DNA from: Hyphobacterium marinum
Lineage (GTDB): Bacteria; Pseudomonadota; Alphaproteobacteria; Caulobacterales; Maricaulaceae
Direction: 5' to 3'
DNA length: 64,000 nt
Assembly (NCBI RefSeq): GCF_036330325.1
Contig: NZ_JAZDRO010000004.1
Location: 124,001-188,000 of the forward strand
Shown: in pieces, positions 56,663 through 64,000 of the stretch
Numbering within the stretch: the stretch's first letter is position 1
Layout: each line of letters begins with the position of its first letter
Translations under genes and position numbers: made by a program
The notes under the pieces: generated by a model
What the model was told of the DNA's origin: nothing
What the model saw: the letters and a program-made list of their open reading frames with translations, nothing else
Databases searched by the model: none

Positions 56663-59600
56663 TCAGGGCTCGATGGTGCGCACCGCCACGCTGGTCATGC
56701 CAACCAGGCGCGGCTGGCCCCAGTTTTCAACGTCGAACTCGTCCACCTGGACAAAGGCAACGACGATGCGGTTGGCCGCCGGCGCAAAGTCCACCGCCTC
56801 TCCCTGACCGGTAAGTCGCACAGTCATCGTCCGGGTTTCATTGGGCCGGATGCTGCCCAGTCGCGCGACGGGCTGGAAGCCTTCACTGCTGAAACAGGCA
56901 CCGGTATCGTCCGTCTGGCAGATCCCGATATCCAGCGGCAACGGATGGAAGGGCGGATTGCCATTGACCATCTCGACCAGGTTGAAGACGAGATCCGGCA
57001 ACAGGCTCAGGGCTCGCTCGTCGGCGATAGCCAGGGGCACCGCGAAGACATTGCCTTCCGTCGCGTCGCCCAGATTGACGGCAGCCACGGCAAACCGGGT
57101 CGCCCCGTTGGGTGCCAGCGTGGCCGCCAGCGGGTCCGTCGTGGCCGGGCTGGCGACCAGGTCGACGACTGGTGTATCGCTGATCGTGACATGCATCCGT
57201 GACAGGAAGCGGTCGCCCGGCGACGCGCCATTGTCACAGACGACCTGCAAATCGATCAGTTCAAGACCGGCCATGGGGCCGAGACCTGGATTGGTGCTGA
57301 ACTCCCCGCCGAAGGCGAAAATCTGGGATCCGCCAGCGGGAATGTCCGCACCGTCACCATTCTCGCCGGACACTGGCGTTACCGGCATGAAGCGCGACGC
57401 GTAAGGTGCGCCGCGTTCAGGAAAGACACCGCAATCGGTGGCATTCAGCGTGCCGCCAACCGAAGCTGCAGCCAGAGCCGTGGTGAAACCGCCCCGGCGA
57501 ACAGCGCGGGCCATGGGCGCAATCGCGGCAGCGACCTGGGCGAACGCCGGATCAGGCGCGATCTGCCAGCGGAACAGCATTTCACCGGCCCGTTCGGACG
57601 GCGACGGAGTGCCGTATTGCTGGAGCGCGATGTAAAGGCCGCCTTCCGGGATTTCGAGCGTGGTGTCGAACGGGCGGAAGGTCGAGGCGCTCGCCAGGCC
57701 CAATTCCGTCAGATTGCCGAGCTCGCTGCCTGAATAGTAGGTCAGGAAAGTCGTATTCGTGACCTGGGTGATCGCCAGGCGGAGCCGGTCACCGGGCTGA
57801 CCGGTGGCGTGCATCCAGATGGTGCCGGAAAAGTCCGGGCTGAGTGCATCATCTTCGCCGTCTTCGGTCGTGGAACCGGCAAAGCTGACAAGGCTCACGC
57901 CTCCCGGGGACGTCAATTCCAGCGCATTCGCGAACGAGTCATAGTCTCCCACAAGCGGGTCAACGACGAACCGGATCGGTTGCTGTGACTCACCCCCCAG
58001 CGAGTTGGGCGGCGGGGCATAATCGAGGGCCACGTAATAGGTTGCGTCCTCCTCGGCCTCAAAGGTCAGAATAACGTCGTCATTGGTCTGTGATCCGGCC
58101 GCGATCTGCTGCAGCGCGGCAATGGAGTTGCCGCGATACACCGCTATCGTGTTGCGCCCCAGTCGGCCTTCCATGGCGAGACGGACATAGCCATCGCGGA
58201 TGGCCTCGATCGCGTACCAGATCGAACCGTACGTATCCTCACCGTCATGATCGGGCTCGCCGGCCTGGATCGTTGCACCATAGGTGCTGGCGTTCAGCAG
58301 GATCGAGCTGTCCGTGATCCGGGTCGCGCTGGAAAAATTGTCGTTCGCGGGCCGCTGGACAGTCGTCGGTCCCGCGTAGCCGGTCACCGTGGCCGGAATC
58401 TGAACGACTTGTGTGCCGCCCTGCCAGGGTGCCGTGACGCGGACAGTGCCGTTCAGCGTGCCATCGATCACTTCGGCAAGGTCGACCTGAACGCCGATAT
58501 CAAACGCTTCGCCGCCGAGCAGTTCGACACTGAACTCGCGAATGCCTTCACCGAACATGATGGCGTCATTGCCGACCGAAGCCACCGTAACCGTGACAGC
58601 GGCGTCCCCAGTGTTGCGGATTTCATAGATCGCGGGGTCCGGTTCTTCGGGGCGATTGATATTGATCGACGCAAAATAGCGCAGTTGCGGCGTCATCGCG
58701 ATCGGGCCCTCGATGGAGGCCAGCGAGGCCAGATAGTCGCGGGCCGCGGCAATGTTGATCCGCGGGCGCGTGAGGTTGTTGTCGGGGTCGGTGACAGGAC
58801 GGCCCGTGACCCGGAGCGCCTGTTCGATATCGGTGACCGAGGCGTCGGGATAGGCCGCAGCCAGCAGAGCGAAAGCACCGGCGACATGCGGCGTCGCCAT
58901 CGATGTGCCGTTCAGCGCCACTGCGCCGGGTGCTTCGCCATCAACCACATCGGTTGCCGAGCGGATGCCGACACCCGGGGCCAGCAAATCGACCGGAAAG
59001 AAGCTGTTGGAAAAGGCAACGACGGCATCGTTGCGATCAGTCGCACCAACGGTCACGGCGTCGGGGACACAGGCCGGCCCACCGACCGAGTCGTTGTAGT
59101 ATTCGTTGCCCGAGGCGATCACGGTTGCCACACCGGCGCTGCGCAACAACGAAATGATCGGCGCACGGGGATCAGTGTAGCAATAGTCGAAGTAGCGGCC
59201 GCCGCCGAGGCTCATATTGATGGCGACCAGCGGTATCGGGTCTCCGCCTTCCGGGTTGGGCAACATGCGATTCTGGTAGAGCCATTCGAGGCTGGCAATC
59301 AGGTCACTGTCGAGGGCCGTCGTATCGTTTTCAATGGTGGTGAAGACGTTGACCGGCACCAGATAGGCTCCCGGGGCGACGCCGGATATCGTCCGCTCGG
59401 CCTCGTCAACCGTCGTGGTGAATGGGGCCCCCACAGCCGTGCCGGCGACATGTGTGCCGTGAATCGCCTCCAGGTCGCACCGTTCACAGGAATCACCAGC
59501 CCCCGGTCCGATCTCCACCGATCCGGCACCGGGACAGCGCGACGTGGTCTCCGGCGTGTAGCTGGAGAAGCATGCCGATGCGATTTCCTTGCCGGCGAAC

Positions 59601-60190
59601 ATCGGGTGGTCGATGTCCGTACCCGTATCGACGATGGCAACGGCGACGCCCTGACCGGTCAGGCCGGCATTGTGAAGTGTCGTCGCGCCGATCAGTGGCA
59701 GGGATTCGTCCATGAAGGCGTCATTCCGGCCGTCGGTAACAACCCGGTCGACACCGGGCACGGAACGCAACGCGGTCAGTTCCGCACCGTCGACGGTCAG
59801 CGCGAGCGCCGGCGTATAGTGGTAGGCGTGCCGCAGAACCGGGGTCGCGGGGACATTGCCATCCTCGGCGACGCCGTTGCGTAGCCGGGCGTCAAAGCGG
59901 TCACGTGCATCAAGCAGGGCCGTCCGGCCGGCTCCAAATACGGACTGAAGGACGTGGTCTTGGACGCTGGCAATCGCAGTGCTGTGGGCATCGCTGGCCG
60001 GGCCGGAATCCAGTCCCAGATCGCTGGCCAAATCGGGCACATCCAGCATGACCAGTACCGGAATGCGGCCGCCCTCGCCAAGGATCTGCCGGTCGGTCTC
60101 GGTCAGGTCGGCCGGGGCTTGAGCGAGCGCGCCAGCTGACAGGCAAAACGACATTACACAAGCAACTACAGCGAGCAGAGCGGTTTTCAT
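56663..60190 (-). CDS. Large secreted subtilase (S8 peptidase)
   Basis: A 1175-residue exported serine protease. Signal peptide ~1-24 (GALAQA). A propeptide-like region is followed by the subtilase domain (~165-490): Asp in AIVDTGTDIDHP, His in HGTHVAGT, Ser in NGTSMATPHVAGA. Several Cys in the inserts (CFSS, SRCPG, CERCD) suggest disulfides. The remainder (~500-1175) has beta-rich modules including a PPC-like region (RPANDNFSSATRITDS, GEPDHDGEDTYGSIWY). ATG 60190 gives the signal peptide. Lies between the monooxygenase and AraC genes in the opposite orientation. Confidence 0.9.
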   Translation of the reverse strand: MKTALLAVVACVMSFCLSAGALAQAPADLTETDRQILGEGGRIPVLVMLDVPDLASDLGLDSGPASDAHSTAIASVQDHVLQSVFGAGRTALLDARDRFDARLRNGVAEDGNVPATPVLRHAYHYTPALALTVDGAELTALRSVPGVDRVVTDGRNDAFMDESLPLIGATTLHNAGLTGQGVAVAIVDTGTDIDHPMFAGKEIASACFSSYTPETTSRCPGAGSVEIGPGAGDSCERCDLEAIHGTHVAGTAVGAPFTTTVDEAERTISGVAPGAYLVPVNVFTTIENDTTALDSDLIASLEWLYQNRMLPNPEGGDPIPLVAINMSLGGGRYFDYCYTDPRAPIISLLRSAGVATVIASGNEYYNDSVGGPACVPDAVTVGATDRNDAVVAFSNSFFPVDLLAPGVGIRSATDVVDGEAPGAVALNGTSMATPHVAGAFALLAAAYPDASVTDIEQALRVTGRPVTDPDNNLTRPRINIAAARDYLASLASIEGPIAMTPQLRYFASININRPEEPDPAIYEIRNTGDAAVTVTVASVGNDAIMFGEGIREFSVELLGGEAFDIGVQVDLAEVIDGTLNGTVRVTAPWQGGTQVVQIPATVTGYAGPTTVQRPANDNFSSATRITDSSILLNASTYGATIQAGEPDHDGEDTYGSIWYAIEAIRDGYVRLAMEGRLGRNTIAVYRGNSIAALQQIAAGSQTNDDVILTFEAEEDATYYVALDYAPPPNSLGGESQQPIRFVVDPLVGDYDSFANALELTSPGGVSLVSFAGSTTEDGEDDALSPDFSGTIWMHATGQPGDRLRLAITQVTNTTFLTYYSGSELGNLTELGLASASTFRPFDTTLEIPEGGLYIALQQYGTPSPSERAGEMLFRWQIAPDPAFAQVAAAIAPMARAVRRGGFTTALAAASVGGTLNATDCGVFPERGAPYASRFMPVTPVSGENGDGADIPAGGSQIFAFGGEFSTNPGLGPMAGLELIDLQVVCDNGASPGDRFLSRMHVTISDTPVVDLVASPATTDPLAATLAPNGATRFAVAAVNLGDATEGNVFAVPLAIADERALSLLPDLVFNLVEMVNGNPPFHPLPLDIGICQTDDTGACFSSEGFQPVARLGSIRPNETRTMTVRLTGQGEAVDFAPAANRIVVAFVQVDEFDVENWGQPRLVGMTSVAVRTIEP

Positions 60191-60218
60191 CGTCCAGTCT
60201 CCGATAGGGGACAACGCG

Positions 60219-60238
60219 GAGTCCGGGAGCCCGGACTC
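60219..60238 (-). promoter_or_regulatory. Hairpin in the subtilase 5' leader
   Basis: GAGTCCGG-GAGC-CCGGACTC, a perfect 8-bp stem about 30 bases before the subtilase start codon. It has no T-run, so it is not an ordinary terminator and may affect mRNA stability or translation. Confidence 0.4.
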
Positions 60239-60308
60239 TCACGCTGCGGATTTCCTTAATCTCAATGGACACCGTAATTTGCGGGGCCAGGCAGGTGTTA
60301 GCCGGTCC

Positions 60309-60364
60309 GTCTCAAATTGGCCGGTGGACTTGCATGAGCGTCTCAAAGCCGGTCAAATGAGCGT
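60309..60364. promoter_or_regulatory. Tandem repeat operator upstream of the AraC-type gene
   Basis: GTCTCAAA occurs at 60309-60316 and again at 60340-60347 (31 bp apart). Each is followed by CCGGT and then ATGAGCGT (60334-60341 and 60357-60364). The repeat lies 40-95 bp before the AraC start and could be its autoregulatory site, since AraC proteins often bind direct repeats. Confidence 0.45.
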
Positions 60365-60402
60365 GGGGGTTGCAACGCACACAGAGCGTGCCCGGGGGGA
60401 GT

Positions 60403-61503
60403 ATGGACAAGCAGCAGAGCACGCCGCCTCCGGCGCATTCCGGGGATGGCAGGGTGCAGCCGGTCGAAATTTCCGTTTTTGATACCGCCGGTCTGCCCGG
60501 TCATGAGCAATTCGCGCTCTGGGAAGACAGTATCGGCGTCCTGTTCGACGTGACAGCAGACCCCGACTGTGTGCGTCATGCCTATCGCGCGCGGCTGGAC
60601 AGCGCACTTGTCGACGGAACGATGATTTCGCGCGTGCAGGCGGGACGGCAATCCTTCCGCCGGTCAGCCATGCGGCCGGTCATGGATGGCATCGAAAGCG
60701 TGATGTTCCAGGTCTTCGCGCGCGGCGGTATTCGCCAGCAGGATGACACCCGCCGACTGGCCGGAACCGGCATGGTTACAGGGTTCGACCTGACCCGGGA
60801 GTCCCGGACGGTCAACGACCAGTTCGACCTGGTGTCCTTTATCGTGCCCCGGCACGAGATAGAGGACAGGCTCGGCACGGCAATGGAAGGCGTCCATCTC
60901 AACACGGTTGGGGATGACACGCCGCTGGCTCGCCTGACCGCCGATTTCATGCTGGGGCTGCAGCGGTCGCTGCCCGAAATGGACGTGGAGGAAGCCAGGG
61001 CCGGTGTCCGTGCCGCGCTCGACCTTGTGACCGAATGCTATCGCGGCAAGGCACGAAAGACAGCCGGTGGCACGGCGGCACGAGCTGCCCAACTCCTGCA
61101 AGCCAAACATTTTATCCGCCGGCAGGTGCGCGAAGGACGGCGCGTCGACCAGAACCGGGTCCGCGACTTTCTGGGCTGCTCCCGTGCGACCCTCTATCGG
61201 CATTTTGCGCCGCTGGGCGGTGTGGCGTCCTTCATTCGCAAGGAGCGTCTGCGTGCCGCGCTGCGTGACATGGCCCATGACTGCCGCGCCGGACGCAAGA
61301 CTCCCATAGGTGAAATTGCACTTCGCAACGGTTTTGAATCCGATCCGCATTTCAGCCGCGTCTTCAAGGCGGAGTTCGGACTGTCGCCGAAAGATGCCCG
61401 GCATGCGCTTTCACCGGGGTCAGGGAAGGACAGGGATTTGGCCACCGCCAACAAGGTCGACCGGCGCTACGAATTATGGCTCCGGGCCATTGGTGCATCC
61501 TAG
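60403..61503 (+). CDS. AraC-family transcriptional regulator
   Basis: A 366-residue regulator. The N-terminal ~215 residues form an AraC_binding_2-like sensor domain (FALWEDSIGVLFDV at the start). The C-terminal ~100 residues have two helix-turn-helix motifs: VRDFLGCSRATLYRHFAPLGG and IGEIALRNGFESDPHFSRVFKAEFGLSPKDAR, the classic second HTH. It likely controls the SDR 15 bp downstream and possibly the monooxygenase. ATG 60403 follows GGGGGAG. Confidence 0.9.
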   Translation: MDKQQSTPPPAHSGDGRVQPVEISVFDTAGLPGHEQFALWEDSIGVLFDVTADPDCVRHAYRARLDSALVDGTMISRVQAGRQSFRRSAMRPVMDGIESVMFQVFARGGIRQQDDTRRLAGTGMVTGFDLTRESRTVNDQFDLVSFIVPRHEIEDRLGTAMEGVHLNTVGDDTPLARLTADFMLGLQRSLPEMDVEEARAGVRAALDLVTECYRGKARKTAGGTAARAAQLLQAKHFIRRQVREGRRVDQNRVRDFLGCSRATLYRHFAPLGGVASFIRKERLRAALRDMAHDCRAGRKTPIGEIALRNGFESDPHFSRVFKAEFGLSPKDARHALSPGSGKDRDLATANKVDRRYELWLRAIGAS

Positions 61504-61518
61504 GCGGCAAGAGCGAAC

Positions 61519-62343
61519 GTGAGCGGACTGTCTGTTTTTTCGGGCCGAACGGCCGTCATCACTGGTGCGGCCAGCGGAATCGGCGCGGCGCTGGCCCGGA
61601 CTCTGGCGGCGGCAGGATGCCATCTGGCCCTGGGCGATATTGACGGGGAGGGGCTTGCCGCGCTGGCGGACGAATTGCCGGAAAGCGGCGTTCGCGTGAT
61701 CACCACCCGGCTTGATGTCGCTGACCGGGAGGCGATCCAGGAGTTTGCCGGCCTGGTCGACCGTGCCCATGGCGGCGCGAACCTCCTGTTCAACAATGCG
61801 GGCGTCGCACTCGGCGGTGACTTCCATCAGGTTCCGGCCGAGGATTTCGACTGGCTGCTCGCCATCAATCTGGGCGGTGTCGTGAACACGACGCGCGCTT
61901 TCCTGCCCCAGCTTCGCCGCGCCGGAACCGCGCATATCGTCAATATTTCCAGCCTGTTCGGCCTGATCGCTCCGGCCGGTCAAACGGCCTACTGCACCAG
62001 CAAGTATGCCGTGAGGGGGTTTTCCGATTCGCTCCGCCATGAGCTTGCGGGAAGCGGGATTGCCGTCACCACCGTGCATCCGGGCGGCGTGGCCACGAAG
62101 ATCGCCGAGCGGGCGCGAATGCCCGAGTCGGTCAGTGACACCGACAGACAGGCCGGACTGGAGCGGTCACGGCGTTTGCTTAGGATGGATCCGGACCGCG
62201 CCGCGTCCATCATCCTCTCCGGTGTCGCCCGCAACAAGGCCCGGATTCTCGTGGGCCAGGACGCGAAAACAGCCGCCCTGCTGGAGCGGCTGTTTCCGTC
62301 GCATTACTGGTCCCTGATCGCCCGCTTTGTCGACAGGCGGTAA
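61519..62343 (+). CDS. Short-chain dehydrogenase/reductase
   Basis: A 274-residue NAD(P)-dependent oxidoreductase. Cofactor motif TGAASGIG (~15-22), NNAG (~92), Ser in NISSLFG, and YCTSK catalytic Tyr-Lys. The D in ALGDIDGEG after beta-2 suggests NAD+ preference. GTG start at 61519, 15 bp after the AraC stop. It is likely cotranscribed with the regulator; the pair and the BVMO suggest oxidation of an alcohol/ketone substrate. Confidence 0.9.
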   Translation: MSGLSVFSGRTAVITGAASGIGAALARTLAAAGCHLALGDIDGEGLAALADELPESGVRVITTRLDVADREAIQEFAGLVDRAHGGANLLFNNAGVALGGDFHQVPAEDFDWLLAINLGGVVNTTRAFLPQLRRAGTAHIVNISSLFGLIAPAGQTAYCTSKYAVRGFSDSLRHELAGSGIAVTTVHPGGVATKIAERARMPESVSDTDRQAGLERSRRLLRMDPDRAASIILSGVARNKARILVGQDAKTAALLERLFPSHYWSLIARFVDRR

Positions 62344-62355
62344 GGGCCGGCGCGT

Positions 62356-62868
62356 TTAGTGTTCGCCCTGGATGACCAGGGTGACATTGCCGCGGCCCGA
62401 CTGGCGGACAGTGGCGTTCTGGCCATTGCCGACCTGGATCACGCCGGCGGTATTGTAGCTGCCCGACTGGATCGTCGTGGCGGTGTGATTACGGCCGATC
62501 TGGGCGATGCCGGCTTCATTGCGGTAACCGGTCTGGACGCTCGCCGCGTCGAGGTTGCGGCCATTCTGGCCGATCACGGCGCTGTTGGCATTGCCATATT
62601 GGTCGACCAGGGCCCCGTTGCGGACGCCTTCCTGATAGACGGTCGTGCCGTTGCCGGTCCCGTCCTGAAGCACCGTCACCCACTGACGCTGACCGTACTG
62701 GTCGATGATCATCTGGTTGCGGTAGCCGGCCTGACGACCGCCGACTTCGTTGGCATAGCCGGCCTGATTGACCGACACGCGGTTGCGGGACTGGGCGTCG
62801 GCGGCACCGACGATGCTGAACACCGAAGCCGAAACGGCCAGGACAGCGATGAGGTTACGGAATTTCAT
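62356..62868 (-). CDS. Curlin-repeat protein (CsgA/CsgB-like)
   Basis: A 170-residue exported fibre subunit. Signal peptide ~1-25 (AADAQS). The mature protein is built of about seven curlin-type repeats of ~18-22 residues with Gln-x-Gly-x-x-Asn turns: NQAGYANEV, RQAGYRNQM, LQDGTGNGT, YQEGVRNGA, DQYGNANSA, GQNGRNLDA, QTGYRNEAG, QSGSYNTAG, QSGRGNVTL. It should self-assemble into extracellular amyloid. Family level is sure; whether it is major (CsgA) or nucleator (CsgB) is not. ATG 62868 follows AAGGAGAGA. Confidence 0.85.
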   Translation of the reverse strand: MKFRNLIAVLAVSASVFSIVGAADAQSRNRVSVNQAGYANEVGGRQAGYRNQMIIDQYGQRQWVTVLQDGTGNGTTVYQEGVRNGALVDQYGNANSAVIGQNGRNLDAASVQTGYRNEAGIAQIGRNHTATTIQSGSYNTAGVIQVGNGQNATVRQSGRGNVTLVIQGEH

Positions 62869-63037
62869 GTCTTCTCTCCTTGTCTGAAGCCGGATGCGTT
62901 CCTGCATCTGCGACCATGACCCTCTTCTAGCGAGGCCGATCTGAGCGCCGCGTGAGTACGAAATTCATATGAAAATCAGCTAGGTGAAGCGAAGCTGACT
63001 GGCGCGTTCATGCTGGGGAATCCGTATCGTCAGACAG

Positions 63038-63066
63038 CAAAACGCCCGGACCATGAGGTCCGGGCG
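63038..63066 (-). terminator. Terminator of the CsgH-like gene
   Basis: CGCCCGGACC-TCAT-GGTCCGGGCG hairpin on the minus strand followed by TTTTG, about 30 bases after the stop codon. Confidence 0.75.
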
Positions 63067-63097
63067 CTTCGCAAGGCTCGGCGAATGACTGTACGGC

Positions 63098-63640
63098 TTA
63101 CCAGCCTCCTGGGCGGCGGGCAGCCCCGCCCATGCGGGCCTGTGCCGGCATTTGCGCGAACTGATAGTCCGATTTGCGGCAGACGGTCCGACCGCGGTCA
63201 TCAACGACCTCAAGTGTCACATCAAGCAGGGCATCGACACCGAGCGTGCCTTCCCGCAATTCATCCATCGTCCGGCGCGGGGCGTAGGGATTGCCGTTGA
63301 TCGGCTGGCCCGCCTCCTGGATGTAGGCGGTGCTCAGAAGCGCCCGGGACAGAAGCGTGAACCGGCCCGGCACACCGCGGAAGTCGCCGCTCTGGTCAAT
63401 GAAGGCGGCATTGCCGGGCGTCGCTGAGTCGGCAGTCAGGCGATAGCTCCCCGAAATGCCGGGAGCGACCTGGGCGATCACCGTGACCTGGCTGCCGCCC
63501 TGGACGACAAGCAACTGGCAGGGCTCATAAGGCAGGTTGTTGTAGTATTGGGCCTGTGCCGGCGCGCCGGCCAGTCCGGCGGCCGCGAAAGTCAGTCCGG
63601 CGGCGGCAACGGCAGAACGAAGTTTCTTCGACAGGGACAT
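63098..63640 (-). CDS. CsgH-like curli assembly protein
   Basis: A 180-residue exported protein with signal peptide ~1-30 (APAQAQ). The mid-region GISGSYRLTADSATPG, QSGDFRGVPG, and LSRALLSTAYIQEAG resembles the CsgH beta-sandwich of alphaproteobacterial curli operons, which keeps curlins from aggregating in the periplasm. The last ~40 residues (DVTLEVVDDRGRTVCRKSDY) add a short extra tail with a Cys that may pair with the one near residue 41. It lies 230 bp upstream of the curlin-repeat gene on the same strand. Confidence 0.65.
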   Translation of the reverse strand: MSLSKKLRSAVAAAGLTFAAAGLAGAPAQAQYYNNLPYEPCQLLVVQGGSQVTVIAQVAPGISGSYRLTADSATPGNAAFIDQSGDFRGVPGRFTLLSRALLSTAYIQEAGQPINGNPYAPRRTMDELREGTLGVDALLDVTLEVVDDRGRTVCRKSDYQFAQMPAQARMGGAARRPGGW

Positions 63641-63856
63641 GGTCTTTCCTCCTTGCTGGTGTCCGCACTGGAGTGACCCGTACGGGCGATAACGGAGGCG
63701 AAACTGGCAAATCTCGCCTGACCCGTTCCTGAGCCTGAAATTCAGATCGCATTCATGGCCGGGCGCATCGCGCCAAATTGCGCGACGGCGGCGCGCCTGC
63801 TATGCGGCTTTCAAACGCGGGATTGCCGGGAGGGTGGCCGCGGGGGCGGGGCGGAC

Positions 63857-64000
63857 ATGCTATTCAATTCTTTCGAATTTCTGTTCGTCTTTCTGCCAGC
63901 AACGCTGCTGGTCTACTACCTGCTGCGCCACTGGGTCGCGCATCATGCCGCGTTGGTCGCGCTGACGATTGCCTCGCTCATCTTCTATTCCTGGTGGGAC
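63857..64000 (+). CDS. MBOAT-family O-acyltransferase (partial, cut by the window end)
   Basis: Only the first 48 codons are present. MLFNSFEFLFVFLPATLLVY and the second helix ending LIFYSWWD are the typical start of AlgI-like MBOAT membrane acyltransferases, which transfer acyl groups to exported polysaccharides. The rest lies outside. Start ATG 63857. Confidence 0.85.
   Translation, partial: MLFNSFEFLFVFLPATLLVYYLLRHWVAHHAALVALTIASLIFYSWWD

Noticed and set aside
58247..59884. 545-residue open frame on the plus strand
   Set aside because: Antisense to the subtilase catalytic domain, with Arg-rich non-domain content; a shadow of the real gene.

Overview
The window comes from the chromosome of a high-GC, Gram-negative alphaproteobacterium. 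The holdfast-anchor operon hfaA-hfaB-hfaD, the rRNA operon order 16S-Ile-Ala-23S-5S, the alphaproteobacterial murA-DUF2948-UPF0262-infA-maf-rng-yacG block and family proteins such as DUF3126, DUF2793 and the CC0125/CC1285 lipoprotein all point to a stalked or holdfast-forming member of the Caulobacterales/Maricaulales (Maricaulis/Hyphomonadaceae-like). This is an inference from gene content; no database was searched.

Layout. 1-2.8 kb: cysE, a DUF3126 protein and an EamA-type transporter with an unusual long C-terminus. 2.9-4.8 kb: a decayed, partly AT-rich RHS/polymorphic-toxin island. 4.8-8.3 kb: phoH, a gamma-carbonic-anhydrase-like protein, and GYF-, PilZ- and PAS-domain proteins. 8.4-12.6 kb: a secreted Asn/Val-repeat protein, a patch of gene debris, and hfaABD. 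12.7-13.9 kb: rhomboid and CBS proteins. 14.2-19.6 kb: a complete rRNA operon with a recognisable promoter and terminator. 19.7-26.4 kb: a DUF1579-like protein, an FkbM methyltransferase, initiator tRNA with its own promoter, pckA, pirin and a secreted M28 peptidase. 26.5-33.6 kb: a tightly packed wecB-nfrB-nfrA-type operon facing a two-gene membrane/VWA-like module. 33.8-39 kb: a Tat-exported amidase, a GST and a TonB receptor. 39-45.5 kb: a BON/OmpA-like envelope protein, a helix-hairpin-helix protein, small envelope proteins and both methylmalonyl-CoA mutase subunits. 45.6-47.9 kb: a DUF2793 tail-fibre-like gene, a small ORF and a holin-like gene. 47.9-53.9 kb: proline iminopeptidase, tRNA-Thr, the murA-to-yacG housekeeping run and tRNA-Phe. 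53.9-55 kb: a lower-GC islet behind tRNA-Phe. 55.1-62.4 kb: a Baeyer-Villiger-type monooxygenase, a large subtilase, an AraC regulator and an SDR. 62.4-63.7 kb: curlin-repeat and CsgH-like genes, then the start of an MBOAT acyltransferase.

Much of the window concerns the cell surface. It encodes holdfast anchoring (hfaABD), curli-like fibres (curlin-repeat protein plus CsgH-like protein) and a predicted exopolysaccharide system: WecB would supply UDP-ManNAc, an NfrB-like synthase with MshEN cyclic-di-GMP-binding modules would polymerise it, and an NfrA-like TPR/barrel protein would export it. A two-domain PilZ protein is another candidate c-di-GMP reader. The wecB-nfrB-nfrA operon is the most striking system here, followed by the uncharacterised two-gene module convergent with it, the RHS island, and the secreted repeat protein next to the hfa genes.
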